Shown here piece after piece: positions 26,757-36,065 of a stretch of 55,100 bases of DNA (positions are counted from its first letter, which is position 1; every line of letters starts with the position of its first letter). The translations under genes and the position numbers were made by a program. The stretch covers positions 1-55,100 of the forward strand of contig JAJDER010000137.1 of assembly GCA_029259725.1 (NCBI GenBank). The letters are read 5' to 3'. The notes under the pieces were generated by a model. It was given only the letters and a program-made list of their open reading frames with translations, did not search any database and had not been told where the DNA came from. This DNA is from Planctomycetota bacterium. Lineage in GTDB: Bacteria > Planctomycetota > B15-G4.

Positions 26757-28826
26757 ATGAAGGTTCTCCTCGTCTACCCGCCGGATCGGACGCTTCCGAC
26801 CATCCCCTTCTCGAGCCTCGCGGTGCTGCAGGGCTGCCTGCGCGCGGCCGGCCACGAGACCAAGGTCCGCGACCTCAACGTCGAGGTCTTCGAGCGCCTG
26901 GTCACGAAGGAGCGGCTCTCGCACTACGCCGACATGGTCGAGCAGTGGTTCGACGAGCTGGACGCCAAGCCCGAGCTGACCGCGGAGGAGTACGGCCGCT
27001 ACCGGTTCCTCGCGCCCATCGCCGGCATCCCGCGCGAGGTGCTCGAGCGCGCCGAGGACAGCCTCGGCGTGATGCAGGACCCCGAGCGCTTCTACGAGGC
27101 GGACACCTTCAACCGGGCCTTCGACGACCTGTCCTCGATGATCCGCTTCCTGTACGCGGCCAGCCCGTTGTTCGAGGCGGAGTCGGACACCTTCGTCACC
27201 GACAACCTGGCCACGCTGGCCAGCTTCGGCGGCGACCCCATCGACGAGGGCTACAACGCCATCCTCGACACCGTCGTGGCCGAGCAGCCCGACGCGGTCT
27301 GCATCACGATGCCCTTCACGTTCCAGTTCTTCGAGGGGCTGCGCTTCGCCAAGCGCTTCAAGGAGCGCCTGCCGGGGGTGCCGATCGCCATCGGCGGCTG
27401 CACCGTCAACGACTACAAGGACAACCTGTTCAAGGACCCCGACCTGTTCGACGTGATCGACTTCGGCATGCCCGGTGAGGGTGAGGACGCCGTGGTCGAG
27501 CTGATGGAGCACATCGAGGGCAAGCGCGCCATCGAGGACGTGCACAACGTCATCTGGCGCGACGACGCCGGCGTGATCCAGAAGAGCCCGCAGCCGCCGA
27601 GCTACCCGGACCTGGACGCGATCGCGCCGCCGGACTTCAGCGACATCCCCTTCGAGAAGTACCTGGTGCCCGAGGGCATCGCCAACCTGCAGACCTCGCG
27701 CGGCTGCTACTACGGCAAGTGCACCTTCTGCGGCGACTCGTTCCGACGCAACTTCCGCATGCGCAAGCCCGAGCTCGTCTACCAGGACATCAAGGGCATC
27801 CACGAGCAGACCGGCGTGAAGTTCTTCCTGTTCTGGGACAGCCTCGCGCCGCCCAAGACGCTGCGCACCGTGGCCGAGGGCATCCAGCGCGACCAGCTGC
27901 CGATCTACTGGTTCGCCGAGACGAAGTTCGAGAAGCCCTACGTCAACCACCAGCTGATCGAGACGCTCTACGCCGGCGGCGGGCGCTTCCTGCAGTTCGG
28001 GTTCGAGTCCGGCAGCCAGCGCGTGTTGGACCTGATCGACAAGGGCAACGACCTCGCGCGCGTCGACAAGATCCTCGAGAACATGCACGACGTGGGGCTG
28101 AAGGCCGGCGTGAGCTGGTTCATCGGCTTCCCGGGCGAGACCCCGGAGGAAGCCAACACGACCTACGACTTCGTGCAGTCGCGCCGCGACCGCATCGCCA
28201 TCAGCGTCTACGCGGGCACCTTCATGCTCGGCGCGGACACGCTGGTGTTCGCCGATCCCGAGCGCTACGGCATCGACATCAAGCGCAACGAGGCCGGCGG
28301 CTGGGACTACAGCTACAAGGACGGCCGGCCGTACTACGACCGCACCGCGCTGGACGAGGGCTTCCGCGCGCGCAGTGACCTGCCGCTGCTGTGCCACGGC
28401 GCGTACCTGCTCTACGCCACGCACAAGGTCGAGGACCTGGAGAAGATCACCGGCCTGGGACGCTTCGGCCCGATCGCCCGCGAGATCGACGCCGGGGACA
28501 GCGTGGTGCTGCGCAGGAGCGAGGACTTCGCCGTGCGCACCTACAACTACGACGCCACGCTGCCCTTCGACGCGGACCGGACCGGCCCGGTGCAGGCCGA
28601 CCCGGTCCAGGTCATGTTCCTGCTGAAGAACGGTCAGACCTACCGCCTCGACGGCCTCGACAAGCGCCTGCTCGCGCTCGTGGACGACACCCGCTCCATG
28701 GGGGCGTTGCTGGACGAGATCGAGCCCGGCGAGCGCGCCCTGGCCCGCGAGAAGCTGCTGCAGATGATGAACCGCGGCATGGTGGTGGCTCCCCGCGAGG
28801 CGGCCATGGCGCCGGCGGCGGTGTAG
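26757..28826 (+). CDS. B12-binding-type radical SAM protein with C-terminal PqqD-like region
   Basis: 689 residues. Residues 1-200 begin with VLLVYPPDRTLPTIPFSSLAVLQ and continue with AIGGCTVNDYKDNLF, matching the cobalamin-binding fold of B12-radical SAM proteins, though no DxHxxG histidine is evident. The cluster motif is CX4CX2C: Cys317, Cys322 and Cys325 in RGCYYGKCTFCG. FGFESGSQRVLDLIDKGN and SWFIGFPGETPEEAN follow, typical of the class. The C-terminal 65 residues (FLLKNGQTYRLDGLDKRLLALV ... LMNRGMVV-type ending) resemble a PqqD-like/winged-helix peptide recognition module. It starts at ATG 26757, divergent from the SPASM radical SAM gene. Natural-product or RiPP-like modification is possible, but methylthiolation or other methyl transfer is equally open. 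Confidence 0.85.
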   Translation: MKVLLVYPPDRTLPTIPFSSLAVLQGCLRAAGHETKVRDLNVEVFERLVTKERLSHYADMVEQWFDELDAKPELTAEEYGRYRFLAPIAGIPREVLERAEDSLGVMQDPERFYEADTFNRAFDDLSSMIRFLYAASPLFEAESDTFVTDNLATLASFGGDPIDEGYNAILDTVVAEQPDAVCITMPFTFQFFEGLRFAKRFKERLPGVPIAIGGCTVNDYKDNLFKDPDLFDVIDFGMPGEGEDAVVELMEHIEGKRAIEDVHNVIWRDDAGVIQKSPQPPSYPDLDAIAPPDFSDIPFEKYLVPEGIANLQTSRGCYYGKCTFCGDSFRRNFRMRKPELVYQDIKGIHEQTGVKFFLFWDSLAPPKTLRTVAEGIQRDQLPIYWFAETKFEKPYVNHQLIETLYAGGGRFLQFGFESGSQRVLDLIDKGNDLARVDKILENMHDVGLKAGVSWFIGFPGETPEEANTTYDFVQSRRDRIAISVYAGTFMLGADTLVFADPERYGIDIKRNEAGGWDYSYKDGRPYYDRTALDEGFRARSDLPLLCHGAYLLYATHKVEDLEKITGLGRFGPIAREIDAGDSVVLRRSEDFAVRTYNYDATLPFDADRTGPVQADPVQVMFLLKNGQTYRLDGLDKRLLALVDDTRSMGALLDEIEPGERALAREKLLQMMNRGMVVAPREAAMAPAAV

Positions 28827-28895
28827 GCGGCGCACGATGCGTCGACGCACGGCGACCGCGCACGACCCTGGTGAGCGCGCCGGCCGAGCCCGGCG

Positions 28896-30335
28896 TCAGT
28901 CGAGCAGGGCCGCAAGCTTCTCGTAGGCCGCGTCCAGCAGGTGACCGTTCGCGGTGTTGCTCCCCAGCGCGGCGATGTGCGCCGACCACGCGCGCACCAG
29001 CGCGTCGCGATCCTCGCCCGCCGTGGCGGCTGCGAGGGCCAACGCGGTGATCGACGGCCTGTCCGGGAACTGCTCGACCGCTCGCGCCAGCATCTCGGGG
29101 TCCGGTTCGTCGGCCCTGCCGATCAGGTGGTGCGCGCAACTCCAGATCCCGTAGCGCCCCCAGCCCATGTACTCCAGGCCCTCGAGCTCCGCGTCGCGTC
29201 CGGCGCGCTCGAGCAGGCCCAGCAGCGTGGCCACGGCGAACTCGTCCTCGCCCACGCGCTCCCACAGGGTCGGCTCCCAGATCTCGAGCAGCTCATCGGG
29301 GCTGATCAGGTCATCGTCGAGGAAGCGGCCCGCGAGCTGGAAGGCGACCAGGCTGACCAGCGGCGGGTAGCCGTCCTCCCCGAGCAGGTCCAGGTCCCGG
29401 GCACGCCGTTCGAGTTCCTCGCCCTCGAGCGGCGCGCCCTCGAGCGGCGCGCGCCCGAGCAGCGCGTCGAACTCGGCGGAGAAGCCGAGGGTCCGGCAGG
29501 CGTCGGCCAGCAGCAGCAGTTCGGCCAGGCGCTCGGGCTCGTCGGTGCCGTCCGGGCCGAGCAGCTCCCGCGCCAGGTCGAGATCGCGGACCAGGTAGTC
29601 CTGCTGCGTCCGCTCGTTCCACCAGTCGGTGTCCCACCGCAGATCGAGCTGGATCAGCTCCTCGATCCGGCTGGCGTCGCCGTCGCGGATGTCGGCCAGC
29701 AGGTCCGAGCGGCGCCGGTCCGGGTGCGGCTTCCCGTGGACCCAGTGGAAGCACTCTTCCAGCGCGCCCGCATCGACTTCGGCGGCCGCGAGGTCCCACG
29801 CGGCCACGGCCTCGCCCGGACGGCCGTCGCGGATCAGGGCGTCGGCGCGCAGGGCCTGCGCTCGTGGGTCGGTCACCGGTGAGCCCACGGCCTCGAGTTG
29901 CGCCAGGTAGTCGGCGTAGAGACCCGCGGCCTCGCCCCAGGCGCCCGCTCGATGGCGTTGCAGCGCCTGCTCGAAGATCACGCCGGGGACGTCGGGCCGC
30001 GCCTCGTACGCGCGCCGGTGGAGGTCCGCCGAGACCTCGTGCTCCAGGCCGAAGAGCAGGTTGCCCAGCCGGAACAGGTCTTCGGGTGGGTCGCCGTCGG
30101 GGATCAGCTCCAGGAGCGCCCGGGTGGCGTCGTCGCAGCGGCCCTCGTCCAGCAGCTGATCGTTCGCCACCAACTGTGACTCGTAGCGCTGCGACGCACG
30201 CACGGTCAGGTCGAACTCCGCGATGGCCTGGAGCGCCTCGCGGGAGAGCCGGCCCTGGGCGCTCACGGGCGTGACCGTGGCCAGAGCCGGCAGCCCGGCG
30301 CAGACGGCCAGGGCGATCGCTCGCTTTCGGATCAT
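28896..30335 (-). CDS. Secreted TPR-like helical protein of unknown function
   Basis: 479 residues. Residues 1-27 are a signal peptide ending in VTPVSAQ. The rest is almost all helical, with TPR-like pairs such as DPRAQALRADALIRDGRPGEAVAAWDLAAAEV and VPGVIFEQALQRHRAGAWGEAAGLYADYL. It is very acidic (many Asp/Glu). A 15-base duplication at 29422-29451 gives the repeated pentapeptide PLEGA. The start at 30335 is favoured over an upstream in-frame codon because the signal peptide begins there. It is divergent from the zinc-ribbon membrane protein; the 139-base gap between them holds TATCCT/AGGATA, a possible promoter. The product is probably a periplasmic or surface scaffold. Confidence 0.7.
   Translation of the reverse strand: MIRKRAIALAVCAGLPALATVTPVSAQGRLSREALQAIAEFDLTVRASQRYESQLVANDQLLDEGRCDDATRALLELIPDGDPPEDLFRLGNLLFGLEHEVSADLHRRAYEARPDVPGVIFEQALQRHRAGAWGEAAGLYADYLAQLEAVGSPVTDPRAQALRADALIRDGRPGEAVAAWDLAAAEVDAGALEECFHWVHGKPHPDRRRSDLLADIRDGDASRIEELIQLDLRWDTDWWNERTQQDYLVRDLDLARELLGPDGTDEPERLAELLLLADACRTLGFSAEFDALLGRAPLEGAPLEGEELERRARDLDLLGEDGYPPLVSLVAFQLAGRFLDDDLISPDELLEIWEPTLWERVGEDEFAVATLLGLLERAGRDAELEGLEYMGWGRYGIWSCAHHLIGRADEPDPEMLARAVEQFPDRPSITALALAAATAGEDRDALVRAWSAHIAALGSNTANGHLLDAAYEKLAALLD
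29422..29451 (+). repeat. 15-base tandem duplication
   Basis: CCCTCGAGCGGCGCG occurs twice in a row at 29422-29436 and 29437-29451, inside the secreted TPR-like gene. It keeps the frame and duplicates five residues (APLEG on the minus strand). Confidence 0.75.
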
Positions 30336-30474
30336 GTGGGTCCCTGCTCGCGTGAGCGGACCACTATCCTCGAAAACCCCGGGCCGTGGGCCAGGCTGGA
30401 GGTCGGCCGAAGAATCTCCGACGGTTCGGGCTCCGGATCCCGCTTGTCCTCTCCGGGGGGCCCCAGGGAGTCGC

Positions 30475-31767
30475 ATGGTGAGGGCGAGCTGCGCCGGCTG
30501 TGGAGCGACCTACAAGGTCACGTCGGCCAGGGTCCGGGCCTGTCCGAGCTGCGGGGGCGAGGTGCGCGTGTCCGAGGAGGCGCCGACGCCGGCGTTCGAC
30601 ATCGACGCCATGCCGATCTGCAGGATCTGCTCGGCGATGAACGCCCCCGGGGCCACGCGCTGCGCGGAGTGCGGAACGGCGCTGGCGGGCGACCGTCAGG
30701 TCGCCGGCAAGGGTGCCGCGGCGAAGGTGGGGGCACGTCCTGTCGGCGTCGCCCGACCACGCGAGCGGGCGGCCTCCGGCGACGGGGCGTCGCGCCGCAC
30801 CTCCGCCCGCGAGGCCAAGGCGGCCGGGCTGGGTCGCGCGAAGATCGTCCTGCGCATCGCGCAGTTCATGTTCGGCACCGGGGCCGTCTACGCCTTCATC
30901 GGGCTCGGCGTGGTCATGTTCTCGGTCGCCCTCCTGGGGCCGTCCCTCGAGATCCTCGTGACGGTCGTGGTCGCCATGCTGCTCGTCGGGGCCTACATGG
31001 CGGCGCTGCTCGGTGTCGCCCATCGGCCCCTGCTGTGGGGCGGGTTGCTCTTCGGGCTCCACGTGCTCCATGTGGCGCAGCGGGTGCACGCCGAGGCCGG
31101 CGCGGCGGAGGTGATCCCCTTGGCCATCTGGACCGGGCTGGTGGGCCTCGGCATGGTGGCCATGTTCGACCTGCAGCAGACGCGCCGCACGCGCCCCGAC
31201 CTGTATCTCGTGCACATCGTCGGCGACCGCCGGCCCCTGGGCCCGGGCGAGGTGGCGGGGGACCGACTCGATGAGAGCCGGCGCCAGTCGAGTCGCGTCG
31301 TGCTGCGCGCGGTGCTCACGCTCTGCGCTCTCGTGGCCGGCTTCCTGACGCTCTCGTGGACCATCTTCAGCCCCCGGCTGAACGATCGGAACGGCGCCGA
31401 GGCGAGCTTCCTCGCAGCCCGGCCGGACGCCCGCTTCGGGAAGCTCACGGCAGCCGCGGGTCCCACGCCGGACCGGGTCGTGGAACTGGCCGACTCGTTC
31501 CGCGATGCGTGGCAGGCATCCGACCTGGATGCGTTGATCCGACATGTGCATCGGGGCCGCCGCGACTTCCAGCGCAGGCACTTCGAGCGCGTCTCGCCGC
31601 GCGTCGGGCTCACCGCGCCCTGGCCGCCGGCCGGCGCCTGGACCCATGAGCGTACCGGCGAGTCGAGCGTGACCTCGTCCCTCGAGGTCGGCGAAGGCCT
31701 CGTCGAAGTGACCTGGATCGAACTCGACGGACTCTGGGGCGTGCAGGGCTTCGTCCCCCGCTGGTAG
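30475..31767 (+). CDS. Zinc-ribbon membrane protein of unknown function
   Basis: 430 residues. The N-terminus has two zinc-ribbon-like pairs: CAGC at about residues 6-9 with CPSC at about 23-26, and CRIC at about 49-52 with CAEC at about 64-67. A basic, Ala-rich linker follows. Hydrophobic segments lie at about 124-145 and 155-180, with others near 200, 215 and 285. The C-terminal 120 residues are polar and may be an extracytoplasmic domain (DRVVELADSFRDAWQASDLDALIRHVH). It is divergent from the TPR-like gene. The start is ATG 30475 or the adjacent GTG 30478; the AGGGAG before them favours either by spacing. I do not recognise the family. Small zinc ribbons fused to membrane domains are common in planctomycete and actinobacterial genomes. 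Confidence 0.7.
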   Translation: MVRASCAGCGATYKVTSARVRACPSCGGEVRVSEEAPTPAFDIDAMPICRICSAMNAPGATRCAECGTALAGDRQVAGKGAAAKVGARPVGVARPRERAASGDGASRRTSAREAKAAGLGRAKIVLRIAQFMFGTGAVYAFIGLGVVMFSVALLGPSLEILVTVVVAMLLVGAYMAALLGVAHRPLLWGGLLFGLHVLHVAQRVHAEAGAAEVIPLAIWTGLVGLGMVAMFDLQQTRRTRPDLYLVHIVGDRRPLGPGEVAGDRLDESRRQSSRVVLRAVLTLCALVAGFLTLSWTIFSPRLNDRNGAEASFLAARPDARFGKLTAAAGPTPDRVVELADSFRDAWQASDLDALIRHVHRGRRDFQRRHFERVSPRVGLTAPWPPAGAWTHERTGESSVTSSLEVGEGLVEVTWIELDGLWGVQGFVPRW

Positions 31768-31950
31768 AGGGTTGCGGTCCCGCGAGCGCGCGGCTTCGGC
31801 ACGGCGTCGCCGCGGCGCGGCGGCACGGCGGCGGATTCTCCGCAAGAACGCTGTTCGCGCCGGGTCGATCGGTGCGCTTTGTCGGTCGTCACCCTGTAGG
31901 CCACGCGGCCGACCCGCCGCCGGCCACTCACGCACCTCCGGGAAGAAGAC

Positions 31951-33642
31951 ATGCACACGCTCGCGCCCAGGCTCGGTCCGCTGTTCACCGTCGCCCTGCT
32001 GCTCACCGTTGTCGTTCCCAGCGCCTCAGCGGGTCGCTGGTACGTCGACACGACCGGCTCGGACAGCAACTCCGGCCTCACCCCGAACGACCCGTTCCAG
32101 CACCTCCACTACGCGATCCAGGATGTCGCCCAGGCCGGGGACCTGGTGGTCGTCGCGCCGGGCGTCTACGACGTGGCCGGCAACGGCGAGGTCTTCCCGA
32201 TCAGCGTGCCCACCGGTGTGCGCGTGGTCGGCACGGGCACCCTCGGCAACCCCTGCGTCGTGGGCGGCGACGCGAACCCCGGTCCGGGCTACGACATCCG
32301 CGCCCTGTTCGAGCTCGGCACGGTGAGCGGCACGAGCCAGTACACCGGCGTGACCATCCGCAACCTCGTCTTCAAGGGCGAGGACAACCCCGGCCGCGAC
32401 AGCCCCTCGGGCATCCGCGTCCAGGCCGACCTCGAGATCCAGGACTTCGTCATCGAGGACTGTGCGTTCACGCGTGGTGAGATGAACGACGCGGCCGTGG
32501 AAGATCGCGCGTCGATCCTCGTCACCGGCGAGGTCAGCGCCACGACGCTCACGATCCGCGACAATCGCATCACCGCGAACCGGCACGGCGGCATCGAGAT
32601 CCTGGGCAACCCGGAGTTCGAGGCCAGCCTCTCGGTGGTCACCCTCGGCGTCATCGACAACGTCATCGGCGCGCCGCTGTCAGGGGATTGCCGCTTCGGC
32701 ATCCGCTGGAACGGAGTCGGCCGGAGCCTCGCCGGCAACGGGACCATCTCGGGCAACACGATCTCGGGCAAGTGGTCGAGCAGCGCCACGACGGCCATGG
32801 ACTACGGCATCGACGTGAACGTGGACGGCGCGGACACGCCCTTCGGCGACCCGGGCACCGGGATCTTCAACGTCGGCGCGATCTTCGACAACCGCGTGTA
32901 CGACTGCCGCGAGGACGGCATCCGCCTCGTCTCCGACGACGGGCCCCTCGGCACCAACATCACGCTGAACCAGCTCTCGCGCAACGTGGTCCGCGGATGC
33001 GGCGGGTCGGGCATCAACCTGCGCTACGACCTGGTCAACGACACCGACGGCGGCGGGTACCTCAACCTGCAGTGCGAGGGCAACCTGCTCGTCGGCAACG
33101 CCGGCTACGGCTTGGAGCTGGGCGGCTTCGGGTCGCTGAGCAGTGGCAACTCGCGCTTCGTGAACAACACCATCGCGAACAACGACGCCGGCGCGGTGGG
33201 CTTCGTCGATCCGGACCTGCCGCTGCTGTCCGAGGCCGAGTTCAAGACGATCTACTACAAGTTCAGGAACGAGATCCTGTTCTTCAACAACCCGCAGGGC
33301 GGCGGCACCTACGGCGACCAGGTCGTGGCCGCGGACGCCTCGCTGATCCCCTGGTTCGCGGATCAGACCTCGCACTGCGACTGGCAGGGCGGCACGCTGA
33401 TCAACGACAACTTCTCGGCCGACCCGCTCTTCATCGACAGCGCCAACGACGATTACCACCTGGCTCAGTCACCGAACCTGTCGCCGTGCATCGACGTGGG
33501 CGTCCACGACCCCGCGGTGCTCGCCACGGTGGACCTGGACGGGGCGCACCGCTTCCAGGACGGCGACTTCGACTGCATCGGCACGCCGGTGGAGGTGATC
33601 GACGTGGGGGCCTACGAGGCGCCCGAGCCCGACTGCCCCTGA
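31951..33642 (+). CDS. Secreted right-handed beta-helix protein
   Basis: 563 residues. Residues 1-27 are a signal peptide. The mature chain opens with RWYVDTTGSDSNSGLTPNDPF, matching the DUF1565/parallel beta-helix start found in pectate-lyase-like proteins. Repeating turns such as ISGNTISGKW, NVVRGCGGSGINLRYD and RFVNNTIANNDAGAVGF suggest a right-handed beta-helix over about residues 100-450. The end, VEVIDVGAYEAPEPDCP, matches the I-D-V/I-G-A-Y-E closing motif of this group. Catalytic residues are not clear, so a polysaccharide-binding or lyase role is only inferred. A GGGAAGAAG stretch lies just before the ATG at 31951. Confidence 0.82.
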   Translation: MHTLAPRLGPLFTVALLLTVVVPSASAGRWYVDTTGSDSNSGLTPNDPFQHLHYAIQDVAQAGDLVVVAPGVYDVAGNGEVFPISVPTGVRVVGTGTLGNPCVVGGDANPGPGYDIRALFELGTVSGTSQYTGVTIRNLVFKGEDNPGRDSPSGIRVQADLEIQDFVIEDCAFTRGEMNDAAVEDRASILVTGEVSATTLTIRDNRITANRHGGIEILGNPEFEASLSVVTLGVIDNVIGAPLSGDCRFGIRWNGVGRSLAGNGTISGNTISGKWSSSATTAMDYGIDVNVDGADTPFGDPGTGIFNVGAIFDNRVYDCREDGIRLVSDDGPLGTNITLNQLSRNVVRGCGGSGINLRYDLVNDTDGGGYLNLQCEGNLLVGNAGYGLELGGFGSLSSGNSRFVNNTIANNDAGAVGFVDPDLPLLSEAEFKTIYYKFRNEILFFNNPQGGGTYGDQVVAADASLIPWFADQTSHCDWQGGTLINDNFSADPLFIDSANDDYHLAQSPNLSPCIDVGVHDPAVLATVDLDGAHRFQDGDFDCIGTPVEVIDVGAYEAPEPDCP

Positions 33643-33681
33643 GCGTGATGCCGAGCGTGAGGCCGAGCGTGAGGCCGAGCG
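33641..33681 (+). repeat. 12-base tandem repeat, three copies
   Basis: GAGCGTGATGCC, GAGCGTGAGGCC and GAGCGTGAGGCC run from 33641, right after the beta-helix stop codon, with a partial fourth copy. It spans the gap to the convergent membrane protein gene. Slippage is the simplest explanation. Confidence 0.7.
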
Positions 33682-33703
33682 GCGGTCCCGCGTTCGCGCG
33701 AGC

Positions 33704-34336
33704 CTACGGGTCCACGTCCGCCACGGCGGCGCGGGCCCAGGTCTCGCTCTCGTCGAGGTACACGATCACGGCCTTGCGCACGCCGAAGTAGTACTTCGCC
33801 AGGCTGCCCTGGAAGACCACCGCGCCGACCATCATGGCGATGTAGAAGCCATAGAACGCGGTGGTGGCCCACTGCGAGAGCTGCTCGTTGAGCCCCCCGA
33901 ACTGCGTGTCGCCCATGGCGTCCATCTGCGCGGCGAACTCCGGGGACACGAGCAGCGTGCGCGTGTCGACGCCGTGCGAGGTCACCATCTGGAGCACACA
34001 GTAGGCAAACAGCAGGGCGAGCAGGATCAACTGGTTGGCGCCGAGGGCGCGGGCCGCGTCGGGCTGGGCGCCGGCGATGCGCGGGCCGTGCTTGAGTTCG
34101 ATCAGGCCCAGGGCCGTGAGGCCGGCGCCGAGGCCGGCGCCGAGGACGTCCATCATCGGCAGCGTCATGAGCACCGTGAGCGCCCCGAAGCTGACCATGG
34201 TCACGCCGCTCCAGCGCGCGACGGTGGCGCAGCGGCGCAGGGGCTTGTGCAGGCGCGCGGCGGCGCGCAGTTGTTCGCGCTGGGCGTCGGTGAGCGGGTC
34301 GGCGCTGGAGGTGGTGCTGGACGTGGTGTTGAACAC
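33704..34336 (-). CDS. Small membrane protein of unknown function
   Basis: 210 residues if it starts at GTG 34336; the start is uncertain because no ribosome site is seen. It has about four hydrophobic segments, near 45-65, 68-85, 110-130 and 165-185 (VTMVSFGALTVLMTLPMM, LLALLFAYCVLQMVTSHG, ATTAFYGFYIAMMVGAVVF). The N-terminal 30 residues are polar with a Ser/Thr-rich start. No known motif is visible. It lies between the beta-helix gene and an IMPase-like gene, pointing the other way from both. Confidence 0.6.
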   Translation of the reverse strand: MFNTTSSTTSSADPLTDAQREQLRAAARLHKPLRRCATVARWSGVTMVSFGALTVLMTLPMMDVLGAGLGAGLTALGLIELKHGPRIAGAQPDAARALGANQLILLALLFAYCVLQMVTSHGVDTRTLLVSPEFAAQMDAMGDTQFGGLNEQLSQWATTAFYGFYIAMMVGAVVFQGSLAKYYFGVRKAVIVYLDESETWARAAVADVDP

Positions 34337-34419
34337 GGAAGGGTCTCGGGGAGGTCGGGACCTCGTCCTGATCGGACCCCGGCAACCCGCCGCTTGAGCA
34401 CGAGAGGCTCCCGGGGCGC

Positions 34420-34425
34420 CATAAT
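34420..34425 (+). promoter_or_regulatory. -10-like hexamer CATAAT of the IMPase-like gene
   Basis: CATAAT ends 6 bases before the ATG at 34432. A TTGAGC at 34394-34399 is a possible -35 with a 20-base spacer, longer than optimal. The first A of CATAAT is likely bent DNA in this very GC-rich context. Confidence 0.35.
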
Positions 34426-34431
34426 GGCCCC

Positions 34432-35469
34432 ATGCCCCGCGTGCCCGATGAGTCCGCCCCCCAGACCCTGACCTCCGCCGACCGCGAGGACCTGCTGGCC
34501 CGGACGCGGGTGCTGCACGAGGCCATCCGGGCGGGCGTGGGGGTGCTGCTCGAGCGCGCCCGCGCCGAGGGCCGCCCCGAGCTGGCCAACCGTCCCGGGG
34601 TCGAGGGTGCCGGCGATCTCGGCTACGCCCTCGACGACGTGGCCGACGCGCCACTCGCGAGCTTCCTCGCGGACCTCGCCACCCGCCACCCGACCACGCT
34701 CATCGCCGAAGGGCCCGGAGTGCTCCGTGGCGGGGACGGCGCCGCCGGAGCACCGTTACGCGTGATCGTCGATCCCGTCGACGGGACCCGGCCACTGATG
34801 CACGACCTGCGCCCGGCCTGGTGCCTGACCGGCATCGCCCCGGACGGCGGTGAGGCCACGCGGCTCTCGGACATCGAGGTCGCCGTGCAGACCGAGCTGC
34901 CCACGACCTGGTCCGGCGTCTACCACGTGCTCACCGCGATCCGCGGCCAGGGCGCGACCCTCGCTCGGCACGACGTGACCACCGGCGCCGAACTGGACCG
35001 CCGACCGCTGCGGGTGGATGCGACGCTGGAGCTGGAGAACGGCTACTTCGCCTTCACGCGCTTCCTGCCCGCCGAGCGTCCATTGGTGGCGCGCCTGGAG
35101 CAGGCCTTCCTCGCCGCCGTCGAGCGCGAGCGCCTCGCCGACCCGCGCCTGCTGTACGAGGACCAGGTGCTCTGCACGGCGGGGCAGCTCTTCTGGCTGG
35201 TCACCGGGCGCTACCGTCTGCTGGTCGACCTGCGCGCGTGGTTGCGCCGCGCGCACGGGACCGGTGGCTTCACCGCCAAGCCCTACGACCTGGCCACGCT
35301 GCTCGTGTTCCGCGAGGCGGGACTGCCCGTATTCGACGCGGAGGGGGCGCCACTCGACGGCCCGCTGGACACCGAGACCCCGCTGGACGTCGTCGCCTAC
35401 GGCAACGCGACGCTGGCCGCGCGCCTCGCGCCTCACCTGCAGGCGGCGCGGGCCACGCTGGCCGGCTGA
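34432..35469 (+). CDS. Inositol monophosphatase-like protein (FBPase/IMPase/CysQ superfamily)
   Basis: 345 residues. The metal-binding signature is VIVDPVDGTRPL near residue 112-123, and LIAEG lies upstream near residue 87. The C-terminal acidic site is seen as KPYDLATLLVFREAGLPVFDAEG near residue 280. These match metal-dependent phosphatases of the IMPase/CysQ superfamily. A leading helical stretch (LHEAIRAGVGVLLERARAEG) is typical of the N-terminus. Substrates in this group include inositol phosphates, fructose-1,6-bisphosphate and 3'-phosphoadenosine phosphate; none can be preferred. The ATG follows a CATAAT hexamer by 6 bases. Confidence 0.8.
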   Translation: MPRVPDESAPQTLTSADREDLLARTRVLHEAIRAGVGVLLERARAEGRPELANRPGVEGAGDLGYALDDVADAPLASFLADLATRHPTTLIAEGPGVLRGGDGAAGAPLRVIVDPVDGTRPLMHDLRPAWCLTGIAPDGGEATRLSDIEVAVQTELPTTWSGVYHVLTAIRGQGATLARHDVTTGAELDRRPLRVDATLELENGYFAFTRFLPAERPLVARLEQAFLAAVERERLADPRLLYEDQVLCTAGQLFWLVTGRYRLLVDLRAWLRRAHGTGGFTAKPYDLATLLVFREAGLPVFDAEGAPLDGPLDTETPLDVVAYGNATLAARLAPHLQAARATLAG

Positions 35470-35474
35470 TCGCG

Positions 35475-36062
35475 TCAGGGCACGGCGGCGACGATCGCCA
35501 CCGCCGCCTGGTCCACGGCCTGGGTCAAGGCGCGGCCCATGGCGTCGGCCACGTCCGCCATGTCGTCGCCACGCACGTCGACACGCACCTCGAAGGACCG
35601 CGTCAGCAGCGAGAGCCGCTCGCGATCGACCAGCGAGACCCCGACCTCGACCCTGGCCTGGCGCGTCGGCCCGATGAGCTCCTCGAACCGCAGCAGCCAC
35701 ACGTCGAGCACCGGCACCGGCCCGGAGTCCGCGCGATGCAGGCCGCGCTCGGCGAACAGCTCGGTCATCAGCGCGCGCCAGAGGTACGCCTCGGGATCGT
35801 CGGCCCAGCGGTGCTGCTCGTAGTAGCCGACCTCGGTCCCGCCCGAGTTCCACACGAGGCGCTGACCGATGTGGTCGGCCGCGGTCACGTTGCGCAAGCG
35901 GAGCCGGGGCCCTCGCTGCCCGTCGGCGTGCTCGGTGGCGACGGGGATCGGCGGCACGTAGTAGCGGGGGGGCGCGCTCGGCGCGGGAAACACGCTGCAG
36001 CCCGCTCCCACGAGGAGTGTGAGGGCGAGCAGCGGCACGTGGCGTGGTGGCGGAAGGGTCAT
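35475..36062 (-). CDS. PqiC/ABC_trans_aux-like lipoprotein of the MCE operon
   Basis: 195 residues. A signal peptide ends in LLVGAGC, so Cys22 is likely lipidated. The mature part is beta-rich, with GQRLVWNSGGTEVGYYEQHRW and WADDPEAYLWRALMTEL, matching the ABC-type transport auxiliary lipoproteins (PqiC family) that serve MCE systems at the outer membrane. It starts 3 bases after the MlaD stop, last in a four-gene minus-strand operon. It would link the MCE ring to the outer membrane. Confidence 0.82.
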   Translation of the reverse strand: MTLPPPRHVPLLALTLLVGAGCSVFPAPSAPPRYYVPPIPVATEHADGQRGPRLRLRNVTAADHIGQRLVWNSGGTEVGYYEQHRWADDPEAYLWRALMTELFAERGLHRADSGPVPVLDVWLLRFEELIGPTRQARVEVGVSLVDRERLSLLTRSFEVRVDVRGDDMADVADAMGRALTQAVDQAAVAIVAAVP

Positions 36063-36065
36063 CGA

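Noticed and set aside
33641..33681. CRISPR-like array
   Set aside because: Three 12-base units without unique spacers are a simple tandem repeat, not an array.
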